Part shown: positions 22,385 through 64,000 of the stretch, one piece after another
How positions within the stretch are numbered: the stretch's first letter is position 1
Layout of the letters: each line of letters begins with the position of its first letter
Assembly: GCA_022410635.1 (NCBI GenBank)
Contig: JAJVDF010000247.1
Location: 1,399,216-1,463,215, forward strand
DNA length: 64,000 bases
DNA from: Tretioscincus oriximinensis
Taxonomy: Eukaryota; Chordata; Lepidosauria; Squamata; Gymnophthalmidae
Reading direction: 5' to 3'
Program-made: the position numbers and the translations under genes
The notes under the pieces: generated by a model
What the model saw: only the letters and a program-made list of their open reading frames with translations
Database searches by the model: none
What the model was told of the DNA's origin: nothing

Positions 22385-22770
22385 ATTGAAGTAGTGGTAT
22401 ATAAAATCATGAATGGAAGGGATAATGCTAGAAGTCACTCCCTGAAGCTGATGGGCAGACAAAATGAGTACAGANAAAGGAAAGTATTTTTCCACACAGA
22501 GGGCCATTGGTCTATGGAATTCACTTCCAGAGGTGATGGTAGCTAGCAGCATGGATAGCTTCAAGATAGGATTAGACAGGTGTATCAATGGCTATTAGTC
22601 TGGAAAAACAGGTAGAATTCCTGAAATACCATTTGCAAGAAGTTAAGTATGGGTTTTTCCTTCTTCTGCTTGNGCCTGATCTAATGCAATTGGTGAGTCA
22701 CAATGTGAGTCTAATGCAATTGGTGAGACTGGATGGGCTGTGATCCAATTCAGCAGGGCTCCTCTTATGT
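22385..22770 (+). mobile_element. CR1/L2-like LINE 3' end
   Basis: 'gtagtggtatataaaatcat', 'ctgaagctgatgggcagaca', 'ggccattggtctatggaatt', 'caggtagaattcctgaaata' and 'ggatgggctgtgatccaatt' follow the family order and end 'ctcctcttatgtacc'. Near the end a short segment ('ctaatgcaattggtgag') is locally duplicated. Confidence 0.6.
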
Positions 22771-23596
22771 ACCTTCCCCAGAATTAATGTGAAATACGCA
22801 GTGCAAGATACACGGCAGGTCCCCAACCCTTCTCTATCACCGTTTCTTCTTCTGCATCATGAAGACTGCAAATGCATGCACTGATCTAGGAATATGCAAA
22901 TGACTGAAGGGTAACAGTGTTTTAAAGAACAGCTCTTTTAACGTACTGATTGTTTGCTAGACGCCACAGGCAGGTCTGACTCCTGGGGATTCCTCGGAAA
23001 CCTCCAATCACCTTCTATCTTCTGCTTTCCAAGCCCTTATGCTTACTCTGGTTTTCAAGGGTTTCCAAATTAGTTTATCTTTAAAGTGTTCAGGTTTGTC
23101 TCCATCCCTCTGTCTCGTATCTTCAAAATAAGTTGGCAATGTGGATAGAGAGAAAGTAGGTCACTGAAGGCCAGCCAAATCTCTTCATAAATTAGCCATG
23201 TCCAAAATCCAAGTACAGCTATTTATGCTGCACAGAATACAGTATAGTACACACGTTCCTTGCAGCTCAGAGGGGAAAATGGGGAAAGGGCTCCCTCTGC
23301 TGGTAAAAAGAAGCTCAATTCAAAGTTTTTCTTCCCTACAGTGTGAAGCTGAACTCAAGATTTTAGGTAAATCCCATAACACTGCAGTTTAAAGACCACT
23401 CTGTACATTCAAAGGAGAACATTTTTTCTTCACTATGGTTATTGCTTCCGTTATTGTTTAACGGGCCTAATGGGCTTCCTGCACAAAACGAAGAAGTCTT
23501 TGAACACAGATATCTGCCTGGCATTTAATAAATTATTCAGTAAAAAACTGGTTTCTATAGACTGAAGATTATTCTGGGATAGGTTGGCCCATAAGA

Positions 23597-23851
23597 GAGC
23601 CAGTTTGGTGTAGTGGTTGAGTGTTGGACTCGTACCTGGTAGTCTCCCAGTTCGATTCCCCACTCCTCCACAAAAGCCAGCTGAGTGACCTTGGCCCAGT
23701 CACAGTTCTTTGAACTCTCTCAGCCTCACCTACTCTACAGGGTATCTGTTGTGGAGAAAGCAACAAAAGCTTTGTGCGTCTTCCTATGGTTGTCCACCCT
23801 GAGACCTTCGGGTATAGGGCGGGATGCAAGTACAAATAAATAAATAAATAT
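23597..23851 (+). repeat. Full-length tRNA-derived SINE (type A) with AAAT tail
   Basis: It starts 'gagccagtttggtgtagtgg' (A box TGGTGTAGTGG), has the B box-like 'cagttcgattccc' at about 23649, then a body with 'gttgtggagaaagcaacaaa', then 'gaccttcgggtatagggcgg' and an AAATAAAT tail. This layout matches the SINEs common in squamates. Other copies are near 12595, 19635, 20565 and 26432, with tails or fragments near 9170, 9362, 35927, 47278, 55195 and 56465. Confidence 0.8.
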
Positions 23852-24279
23852 CTGAAATACAGGTTGGTAAGCGGTGCGTATCCTGGCCCACTTATGATTT
23901 ANTTTTCCCTGCTGGCAAGAAATGTTGCTTTATTCCAGGGCAACAATAAAACTTCTGCACACAACATTCACATTTCTTCTGAAACAAGATGCTGACATTT
24001 TGAAAGATGTGTTACTCTTTCTAGACAGATTACTTTGCCACACAGGCCAGCTGCCTCGGGACGGCTGTTGTGCACACTATGCGGGTCATGTTTTTTTAAA
24101 TACTTTAAAATCTCTATGGTCAGGCCTTCCCATAGAGATACTCAAACTGAAAGAGTATCTACATGGGAAGGCGGTCTATGTAATCCTGGCATCTTTATTG
24201 CTGAAGCTGAATCACACCCCAAAAGTGATTAGGTCAGAATAAAACTGGAATGATAAAAAGGATCCATTCTCACATGTCA

Positions 24280-26160
24280 GAATTCTTTTTTTTTATATAT
24301 ATATAATATTTTTATTAATGTATATAAAGTATGACATTGTGAAATACACATATATAAAATGCACATTGAAATCATCCATTTCTCAATACATGTCATACAA
24401 TAAAAATGAACCCTCCACCTCACCAGAAAGTGCTCCCCCTCCCTCCCCCCCCTACTTGAGGATATCCAACTCAGTCTTAGGTAAATCTTTTCAAATCCAA
24501 AATCCAATATATTGTAAATGCCGTGGGTGAATACATCTTATAAAATATCACATAGGAAATTAAGGCCCTCCATTTTTTCTTCCATGTTAAATGAAGTGTA
24601 GTTCCCAATCTTCTTAGCCTCAGAATTCTTGAGTGTATTAATAGGTGCTTTGATTACCCAGGAAGGCCCCCTCAGGCACTTGTGTTGAAACTATCAATTT
24701 TCCTCCTCCTTCTGTAGCTCCACGGATTATCAAGGTGCTTCATAGACTCAAACATCCAGCCATGCTAGTCTGAATCAAAATTGCTATCAGATTCCCAAGT
24801 TATAGCGAGGACACTTGGATGCAACCGACATAACGGCCTTGGTCGCTTCACAGTTTCACAGCAAGATCAGAACCTTAGCAGAAACACTTATTCCAGCTGG
24901 ATCCACACGTACACAAGCGTTCAGGAATCATTCACATTATCTCAGAGATTCATAAATCTCTATGGCCCATCTAAACGTGGGAACCACTTCACAGAGAAGC
25001 TGTCATTGTAAGCCCAAATAACTTCAGCTAGTGATTAAATCCTCAATAGCATATCACCAGCCTTCCTATCAATGGATTCTCATCAACCCGTTTTGTGGCA
25101 AAGGCCAGGCTGTGGGTGAGCCCTGCTGTATGTACTGGGCCAGTAACATAATGATACAACTCATGGTTGTCACGATGGCCATGAAGAACTGAGCAGGTTC
25201 AACGAAGCTTGACTTGCTATAAATACCTAAACCCTCCAATGTTACTGGTGCAAAATGGCTTCCAAAATCACATCTGAGATTATCTCAGCCAGAGCATGGG
25301 CACAGCACCAGCAGCACCTATATTCTGTCCTTGTGTGTGTATTTTTGTTGTTGTTTCTTGGGACCTGCTGAACCTAATTCTAGGTTGTATCTTAGAAATT
25401 TTTTTCCACATAAATTGGAAAACACAGCCTTATATAAACATTCTTTGGGTCAATAGCATTAAGACAGATTGAACAACCATTATATTGTTTGATGTAAACA
25501 GATCATTGTCAATAAACTGCAATTTATTGTCCATGAAGTCTTGATTGAAATGTTTTGCATTCTCAGCCTTCTCTCATGAATACTGTCAAATCGCATAAAT
25601 TCTATCAAGTATTCAAGCCATAAGTCCAGAGTTCATTTGACTTTATTTTTTCATTCCCTTGCGATGACCAAGTGCGCTGCCCATATTCCGTTTCTAACCA
25701 TGAAGACGTCTTGACTATTTAGGTTTAAATTATGTGTACAATTTGATATGAATATCTCTATCCCAATAGGGATTGTAGNATGAATAATAACATTTAACTG
25801 TGCTAACAATTGGTAAAATGTTTGTACTTCAGGGCATTCATACCACATATGACTATACAGAACCCTAACGTGACATCCATGCCAACACTGGGGTAATATC
25901 CTCACCATGGTAAGATAATTGGGCTGGAGTCCTGTACCACCTGGTAATCAATTTCATTTGGATGTCCTTAACATGATAATTTTTTATCTGTTGGATATTT
26001 TTTTTAACCAAACAGGCCATATATTTTGAACATTTGGTAGTTTCCTCCCATTGCCCTTTTAACATAACTTGATTTTTATATTTAATTTTATAAAAATTTT
26101 ATATATTTCTCCAACTAATCTTTTAATAACCACTTTTTCATAATCTTCTTCCTGATGCCT
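24280..26160 (-). mobile_element. L1-type LINE remnant, 3' end of ORF2 and 3' UTR
   Basis: On the minus strand about 26065-25651 encodes a peptide with the order KLITRWYRTP, CWHGCHVRV, HMWYECPEVQTFY. This corresponds to the zinc-knuckle-like C-terminal part of L1 ORF2 (TRWY..P, CWRC, H.WW.CP...FW). The frame is broken near 25900 and again at the n (25779). The remainder down to a poly-T/TA stretch at 24284-24310 (A-rich on the element strand) would be 3' UTR. It is not functional. Confidence 0.7.
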
Positions 26161-26431
26161 CGTTATTTCCATGAAATTGACTTTTATATATCTCACCAAG
26201 GCCGTCTGCTGAAGCCAAAAATCTATTTCTGTTGTATCTACCTATTACTCTTATGCCGGTTAAACTTAAAGGGGTCCTCAATTCATCAAATTCTTGGAAT
26301 AGTGCAGGCTATGGATTGGCCATGGTCTGCACTAGAATGCAGGTGACCAGCCGTTGTACCGTGATATATACTAAAATAAGGTTAGTGCAGAAAGGACCAG
26401 GATACTTCCATGTCAGCCTTCTACACTTGTG

Positions 26432-26650
26432 AAGTTTGGTGTAGAGGTTAAGAATGCCAGACTCCAATCGGGTAGTCTCCCAGTTCGATTCCACACTCCA
26501 CCATGAAGCCAGCTGGGTGACCTTGGGTCACAGTTCTATCACTCTCAGCCCTGCCTACTTTACAGAGTGTCTGTTGTGGAGAATGCAACAAAGCTATACG
26601 CACCAACCTTTGGTAAAAAGGGTGTTATAAATGAACATTATTATTATTAT
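26432..26650 (+). repeat. tRNA-derived SINE (type A)
   Basis: It reads 'aagtttggtgtagaggttaa', the B box 'cagttcgattcc', 'agccagctgggtgaccttgg' and 'gtctgttgtggagaatgcaa', ending in TTATTATTATT-rich sequence instead of the usual AAAT tail. Confidence 0.7.
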
Positions 26651-26680
26651 TCTGTATTGGCCTATATACTAGGCATCAAG

Positions 26681-26898
26681 TAGGCTGATCAGATTATCCG
26701 TTTTTGCGGGGCGGGGTGGGGGTGAAAACCCGGTTTTTGGATGCCTCCCAGTTTTTTCTGAGGATTTTTTTTTAAAAAAATGTCGANTTTTTTTGTTTTG
26801 TTAATTTTTTTTCCTCAGAAAAAACCGGGAGGCGCCCCAAAGCCGGGTTTTCAACCACCACCGCCCGCCCCCGCCAAAGGGGTCATCTGGTCAGCCTC
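26681..26898. mobile_element. Palindromic hAT-like MITE (copy 1)
   Basis: The ends TAGGCTGATCAGATTATCC and GGTCATCTGGTCAGCCT are inverted repeats. The arms extend inward through 'aacccggtttttggatgcc' and 'cctcagaaaaaaccgggagg', so nearly the whole 218 bp is a foldback. Flanks gcatcaag and ccatcaag form an 8-bp target duplication with one mismatch. A second copy is at 36904-37060. Confidence 0.75.
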
Positions 26899-27290
26899 CA
26901 TCAAGCCCCTCTGCATCCCCACACCACTAATTTATTCCACGATGGTTGGCTATTCCGCCACAAAGCATGGCTAGCCTGGAATCCGCAGTCCTTCATCGTG
27001 GAATATCCAACTCCAGTGGGATCCATGAGTGACGAGGGGATGCAGCCCGCGGCCTCCGCACATCGCTTCCCTGGGGCTCCTCAGAGGCGGCGTTCTGGCA
27101 TTTCGGCTAGTGCAGAATCGCCCTATTCGTCAGCGTGTTGACAGGAAAAGCACAACTGGTGGGTTTCTGCATACACTGGATTCACAACCACACGAGCCCA
27201 CGGCAACGCACAAGGGAAACCCCGCAGGTAATACAACGCACCGCCTCCCGCACATTCCAGCCCCCAAACCCCAATATCATCGCCACTCAC

Positions 27291-27460
27291 CCACCCTGAT
27301 CTTCAACATGCAAGCCAGCGCCTTCGCCCCAACCAATGAGAAAGAAGAATGACGCCACCGCAGAGCGTCAGGCCTACCCAAGGCACTTGACTTGACCAGG
27401 GACGCTTGGGTGGAAGCCTTGGCGTCATAGGTATGCGCCTTTCTCCTCAGCCAATCGCCT
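27291..27460 (-). promoter_or_regulatory. ISOC2: Probable non-coding first exon and promoter of ISOC2
   Basis: A strong donor (GGTGG|GTGAGTGG) on the minus strand puts an exon end at 27291. The surrounding 27.0-27.5 kb is the only CpG-rich patch upstream of the first coding exon, which itself begins with an acceptor at 20927. CCAAT boxes lie at 27334-27338 and 27452-27456 and a minus-strand TATAATAA-like motif near 27490-27497. The upper exon limit is a guess. It could instead belong to an unknown transcript. Confidence 0.45.
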
Positions 27461-27644
27461 CCCTCCTTCTCCTTCTTTTCAATTTCTGGGCTTATTATAT
27501 AGCTCTCGAAATGTCGCCATAAGCGCAACGTCCTGAGCTTTTCTGGGTTTTTTTAAAAAAACTCGAATTCTGGTGTTTTGATCACTTTTGAAAATTCAGT
27601 CCCTGTCAATTTTTTTTAAATAGGGAGTCTGGTTATTCTGGGTT

Positions 27645-27740
27645 ATATTTCAGAAACAGGAGCTTGCCATTTACATATTAGTGCAGACTGGCATGTATCC
27701 GTATCATGATNCAAGCTCAGTGGGGACGGCTTCAGAGTGG
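27645..27740. repeat. Element of the 'gccttattctg' family, followed by a foldback relative
   Basis: 'ttctgggttatatttcagaa', 'catattagtgcagactggca' and 'caagctcagtggggacggc' fit the family at 4872-5029. The next 140 bp to about 27880 resemble the 'gtggactgaagc' foldback family. Confidence 0.45.
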
Positions 27741-29934
27741 AAGTAAAGTGAATAGTAATTTTCTGACTATCTGAACCAAAGGTGGGTCTTCAGAGTTAAA
27801 GACTAGGGAAAGAAAATCTCTTGTTACTTTGCTGTAATAGGTCTCTTTGAAAGTAGATTAACACTTATGTATGACCAGAGCCTAGGGATCCTTAAAATAG
27901 CATCGTTCTTTCTCTGGGATGGGTCACCATTTGGAATCCAGAGTCGCTTATAAAGTAGATGCCAGTACTAGTAGTGGTAAAAAAAAAAAATTAGTAAAGG
28001 AAAACCAAACTTATGGATGCTTTTTTTTTTACTCCCAAGAGTGGGGAGTATTGCAAAGTGGGATTCTCTGCAGAAATAATATGCTGGGTTTTAAGGATTA
28101 TGCAACTTGTCATTGGTCCTTCTTGGCAATTTGAGAGGAAAAATGGTCGTCCTATATGTGTGTTTGAATTTAATGTAGGCCAGAATTTTATAATTGACCC
28201 TGTACCTATTTCTTATTTGGCTAGGTTAAAAGCCTAAGCCATAACATAAAAGCAACACTGCATGTTGCTAGTCTCCCTANATTGGATTGGTGGCACTTTT
28301 GGGCCAACTAATTGGCTAAGGAAACTTGAGAAGCTTGTCTTGCCTGCAATTTCTGGCAATTGACTTTTAGAGATTTGCATCATCCTTTACCAGAGGGTAG
28401 TCATACAGCCATTAGGGCTAAGAAACACTGATAGCCATTATCCTCATGGACATGGCCAAACCTTCCAGTAGGCAGAAACTAGAGATGGAAAAAACCAGCT
28501 TGGGCTAAGGGCCCAACCTTACAGCATTTATATTGCTGATTAGGTCTCTATCGTATCAACACTAAAGCAGGTCATTTTTGTCCAGTGCAGTCCATTGATT
28601 TCTGTTGAGATTGTCTTGACAGAAATTTCTCTGCATTTTATAAAAAAGTTTTAGGAGGGGGGGCAGTTAACTCTCTGGCATCCAGCAATCCAATCTTATA
28701 GGAACGTTCAAAAGTAATTCAGCAAGTCAAGTATTCCTCTTAAATTGGAACAATTCATTCAGTGTGAAAGTGTGTGATGTTGTGTTGTTCTTTTGCATAA
28801 CGTTCATTTATTTTTTTTGTATGAAATCCAAAATTTTTCCACAACTAGGTATTTGACCACCATTTAAGAAGCAGCATTATTAAAATCAGTTTAATAAAAC
28901 TTTCACACTGCAGTCTGATAATCAGAGACGAGCTTTTAATAGAAGACATACTTTTTCTTAAAAAGTATTCTTTTTTTCTTTTTCTTTTTTTTTTTAACAA
29001 AAAAGGAGTAGGATAATTGCTATGGCCCTTTATAATCAGGATAATAAGCTCCAAACAAATCCAAGTCAGCAGAAGTGAGAGTGGAAAGTTTTAAAAATAA
29101 AAAATGCAAACCCCCTGGGTTTAAGCGGGGGAGAGGGGAAATCAAGTTACTCAGAAGAAAAAACATTTTGTTAGAAACAAAAAATTAAATAAGACAGAAT
29201 TAAAACAAATTAAGACAAGAAACTACCATGCAAAATTAAGCAAAAATATATGTATAGAAGGCAGGCCCACCCGCAGAGCCAGTTCCTGGTGATGTATAAA
29301 CAGACAAAAGCTGGATATTCGGAGTCCAAGCTAGGATTTGCAAACCCTTCATTTTGAACTCACCAAGTACATCTTTACACTAAACCTTTGTACTTTGCCC
29401 ATTAGCTACCTCACAAAAGGTGCACACACTGATCAAAATTATGAACACACTAAAGTGCTTCCAGTTTACAATCCCATCTATACTTACCCAGGTTTAAATT
29501 TCATGAGTAAACATACACAGGAGCAGTTTGCAAGTGCTTAAACTTCAGGTGCACTAATAAAAGCCATTTTACCCACTTAACTTCTTCTGTAAGGCTAATG
29601 GGAAGCACAGTGGGCTTATCAATGAATTACATTTGAATATTTTTTTAAAGTCCCTAAGATATTTGGAGACTTTCAATTTGGCTGTGTTTCATGTTGTGAT
29701 ATGGGCTGCTTTACATTATATATAAAAAACTAGTACAACTTTCAGATGCACTTTTGCCTAGTGTGCTGTTTTATCTGCTTCTTATAGAGAGGTCTTTTGT
29801 AGAGAGCAAGAATGCTAATTTTATGTGCCAGCAAAGTTGCTGTCCTTAAAATAAGTAAGGATGGGAAATGGTGATTCCCTGCCAACCCAGAGTAAGGAAC
29901 CAATGTGCCAAACTGATTCCTTTATGTGGGCAAC

Positions 29935-30116
29935 TCAATACCAGTGGAACAGTTTGCCACAGGAGGTAGTGAGTTCACCTTTGCTGGAAGTCTTCAAACA
30001 GAGGCTGGACAGTCATCTGTCTGGGATGGTTTAATGAATCTTGCATTGAGCAGGGGGTTGGACCCGATGACCCTGGAGGTCCCTTCCAACTCTATGATTC
30101 TATGAATAGAGTCTGG
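29935..30116 (+). mobile_element. CR1 LINE 3' end with ATTCTATGA tail
   Basis: 'cagtggaacagtttgccaca', 'gtgagttcacctttgctgga', 'gggttggacccgatgaccct' and 'ggaggtcccttccaactcta' are followed by two ATTCTATGA-type units. This is the classic sauropsid CR1 3' terminus. Confidence 0.8.
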
Positions 30117-30339
30117 AGGAAAACACCAAAGCACATTATGGTACTTCAGAAGGACAAAAACAAAGAGAGCTTAAGCTTGACCAACATACTCCAGCCTTTG
30201 AAAGGGACCACAAGGATCATCTAATCCACCCTTCACTCTTCAAATTATTTAAGAAAAAAACATGTATTTTGCAAGGGAAACTCAAACATCAAGCATTTGG
30301 TGTTTTAGTAAGGAATTTTATAAGAGGAGGAATGTTGAC

Positions 30340-31462
30340 GCAAAAACTCATGTCTACCTTTATTCTAAGAGGAGGGAGGGGGAAGGTGTCTCTAGGCCCC
30401 AATCTTTGAGTCACAATGCAGTGCCAGAGTTCTATCCCTGAGCAGTCAGACAAAGTGAAACCAGCTGGGAAGCAATTTGGTTTGCTCCATTTACAGGGTT
30501 TGCAAATCCTGACTTCTACACCGCAGCTTTGAGGAAAAAAAGCCAACTCTGCTCTAGCAGTTTTGAAGGTTAAAGGTAAAAGAAGAGACAGGAGATGGCA
30601 ATCAAAGTGCTCTCAGTTGCTGAAGATGATATGCAAACGTGGTGGGATCTTCGTTTTCCAGTCCAAAATGCGGAACACAGGCCGAGATGAATATTTTCCA
30701 GTTATTTTCATGTCTTTGCCCAAATGGTCTCAACAAGCACAAGAGGCAGAAGTAGGATCAAACTGATTTCAGAGATGATAAAAATTCCAGAGAGCCTCCA
30801 TGGAAAAGCATTTGAGAGGTAGGAGTCAATGGGGCCACTGAGACCAAGACTGAAGAACATGGGAAGTAGAGGGCATTTAGGTTGGGCTTTTGAGTGCTGT
30901 GCACAGGATTCTCTGTAGAAAAGCAGCTTCATCCTGACCTGGATCCATCTTGCTGCCAGGCAAGGAAAGTAACCTACAAACCAGTCAACAAGCAGCCATC
31001 CACCACTGCCTCCCAGGCCGGGTCTCTAGTCTGCTTTGCTGCTCAAATGCTTAACTTACCTAAAGGTTTTTTTCCCCTAAAATCAGTGGGCCCAGAACTA
31101 CTGAGGGTGAAGAGCAACAAAAAGGAGGAGAGAAAAGTACAGGAGAAGCCATGGGTACTTAAGTGGGATTTCTTTTGTTGCAGTTAAAAGGGATATAGTT
31201 AAAATCCTGACTCCGAGCGCATCCCTCTTCTCTGATTCCCACCCCGCAGGGGTGGTGATATTAAAGTGCAGCCTGGTAAGAAGAGGCCTTGGTCAAAGAG
31301 CTGTGGGATTCCTGAAAGAGGAGGTGCAGGTTGGCAACCAGGAGAGGGGAAGCCCCCCTTTTTTTTTCCTTTCTTGAATGCATGTCAAGCTTGTGTGCAA
31401 GATTAGGGTTCCCATTGCCCCTGCCCCCCTTGAGAGCCACCCATCCCGCTGGGGCCCTCCCC
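30340..31462 (-). other. MYH14: Probable MYH14 3' UTR
   Basis: Sequence after the stop lacks recognised repeats and coding potential down to a candidate AATAAA at 30359-30364. The small frames in it match no family I know. The 3' limit is inferred. Confidence 0.45.
30359..30364 (-). terminator. MYH14: Candidate MYH14 polyadenylation signal AATAAA
   Basis: A minus-strand AATAAA about 1.1 kb past the stop. Another lies further away near 28806, so the true end is uncertain. Confidence 0.35.
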
Positions 31463-63126
<31,664 letters not shown>

Positions 63127-63264
63127 CTTCCAGAAGAATGTCAAAGAGAAACAATGAAAAATAAAGATATGATTAATGATATATGAATTCCATGGCACCC
63201 ACATTCCTATGGAATCTGGTCTGTTATTTCTGAATGTTGGTCTATCCATCCTGTTACTGTAAAT

Positions 63265-63559
63265 CAGGGGTCCTCAAACTATGGCCCACAGGCCACATGC
63301 AGCCCTCAAAGGACATTAATCCGGTCCACAAGATGTTGTTTTAACGCTGTCTGTGCTGATTAGCAGCCGACTAGTCCTGGGCTCACAGTAACACACCCCT
63401 TGCCTTTTCAATAGCGCATGCGCACAATGCGCACTTCATGACACTAGGTGGCTCAAAAGCTAGGAATTTGCTCATAGTTTTTTAAAACTATAGTCCAGCC
63501 ATCCAACGGTCTGAGGAACAGTGAGGTGGCCCCCTGTTTAAAAAGTTTGAGGATCCCTG
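63265..63559. mobile_element. hAT-type MITE with 8-bp target duplication
   Basis: It starts CAGGGGTCCTCAAACTATGG and ends AAGTTTGAGGATCCCTG, giving a 16-bp terminal inverted repeat with one mismatch. Flanks ctgtaaat (63257-63264) and ctgtaaac (63560-63567) are an 8-bp target duplication with one mismatch. It is 295 bp without transposase, in an MYH14 intron. Confidence 0.85.
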
Positions 63560-64000
63560 CTGTAAACTATAGTTTTGGATAACTGCTGTCAGCATGAGGG
63601 GCACCATCCCTCTTGGAGACAGGCATGTACTGGTGGAGTCAGCTAAGGAAAAAATGAAAGGATAAATGCAGCCAAAAAAAGATACCCTATCATTTTACTG
63701 TTCTTCTTTCCTTGTTCAANTCATTCTCTCTCTCAGCTTCAAAGTGTTCACTAAAAGGGGGATAATTCTACCCATGCGTTCAACTAAAATAAAGCTGCAT
63801 ACTCTACAAGTAAGAGTTTACTACTACTTTGCTACCGAAGGCTGATTATGGGATCTCGGCTTTATTAGTGTAATTAAACTACCACTTAAACCCACTGAAA
63901 CAAGATGGCTGACTACAGAATCATCTCTTATTTTTCATAACCCAAAGAACCTTCTGGTTACAAATTACAAGAGTGAGGGAAGTAATGGAACAAAGGAACT
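63560..64000 (-). other. MYH14: MYH14 intron continuing past the window
   Basis: No exon is found. The exon preceding [10 protein letters not shown] must lie beyond 64000. Confidence 0.6.

Larger units (their letters stand above)
20928..27290 (-). other. ISOC2: Putative ISOC2 first intron
   Basis: If the 5' exon call is right this is a 6.4-kb intron. It is filled by CR1-like ends (21570-22050, 22385-22770), a full SINE (23597-23851), an L1 remnant (24280-26160), a second SINE (26432-26650) and a palindromic hAT MITE (26681-26898). No coding exon is seen. Confidence 0.5.
27461..30340. other. Intergenic region between the ISOC2 promoter and the MYH14 3' end
   Basis: This is AT-rich sequence with homopolymer runs. 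It contains repeat pieces (27645-27880) and one CR1-like 3' end (29935-30116). I see no exon, RNA gene or conserved-looking open frame. Confidence 0.5.

Noticed and set aside
23597..23680. A functional tRNA gene at the A/B-box sequence
   Set aside because: The promoter boxes are part of a repeated SINE with a long non-tRNA body and AAAT tail. No cloverleaf with a complete acceptor stem is apparent.
25651..26065. A host gene encoding a Cys/His zinc-knuckle protein
   Set aside because: The motif order is that of an L1 ORF2 C-terminus, with a frameshift and an adjacent A-rich 3' end. It is a dead LINE.

Overview
This is a window of vertebrate nuclear DNA. It has widely spaced, spliced exons with consensus GT/AG borders, long AT-rich introns, CpG-rich promoter patches and dense old transposon debris. 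The mix of repeats suggests a squamate reptile (lizard or snake): tRNA-derived SINEs with AAAT tails, a BovB-type tail, CR1-like ends, an L1 remnant and several short palindromic DNA transposons. That placement is an inference and I cannot name the species. Single n bases are scattered through the window, three of them inside exons.

All three recognised genes lie on the minus strand. At the left, 7064-7217 is the first coding exon of a PAR bZIP gene, most likely DBP, the clock-output transcription factor. Its later exons would lie left of position 1. About 1.4 kb upstream of its ATG are two CACGTG E-boxes spaced by exactly 6 nt (8620-8637), the arrangement bound by CLOCK:BMAL1. Next is a complete ISOC2 gene: five coding exons from 20920 to 12029, 204 codons, and a probable non-coding first exon in a CpG-rich patch near 27.3-27.5 kb.

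The right half (31.4-63.1 kb) holds the 3' two thirds of MYH14, the heavy chain of non-muscle myosin II-C. There are 27 constitutive coding exons whose phases all join, giving 1407 residues from the late motor domain to the stop. They cover loop 2, the SH1/SH2 helices, converter, IQ motifs, the coiled-coil rod and the MYH14-type non-helical tail. The 5' exons lie beyond 64000. Between the two exons flanking loop 2 is a 69-nt exon with good splice sites (62629-62697). It would add 23 residues in frame and begins EIQNIQ like the neuronal B2 insert of MYH10, so it is the best candidate here for an undescribed isoform exon.

Region by region: 1-7.06 kb is probably DBP intron, with a CpG island rich in CAG, GCC and G-run repeats at 2.9-3.7 kb; 7.06-8.65 kb is DBP exon 1 and promoter; 8.65-11.6 kb is intergenic; 11.6-27.5 kb is ISOC2; 27.5-30.3 kb is intergenic; 30.3-64 kb is MYH14. 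The three genes have unrelated functions: transcription, a small hydrolase and cytoskeletal contraction. Their shared orientation looks like synteny rather than joint regulation.
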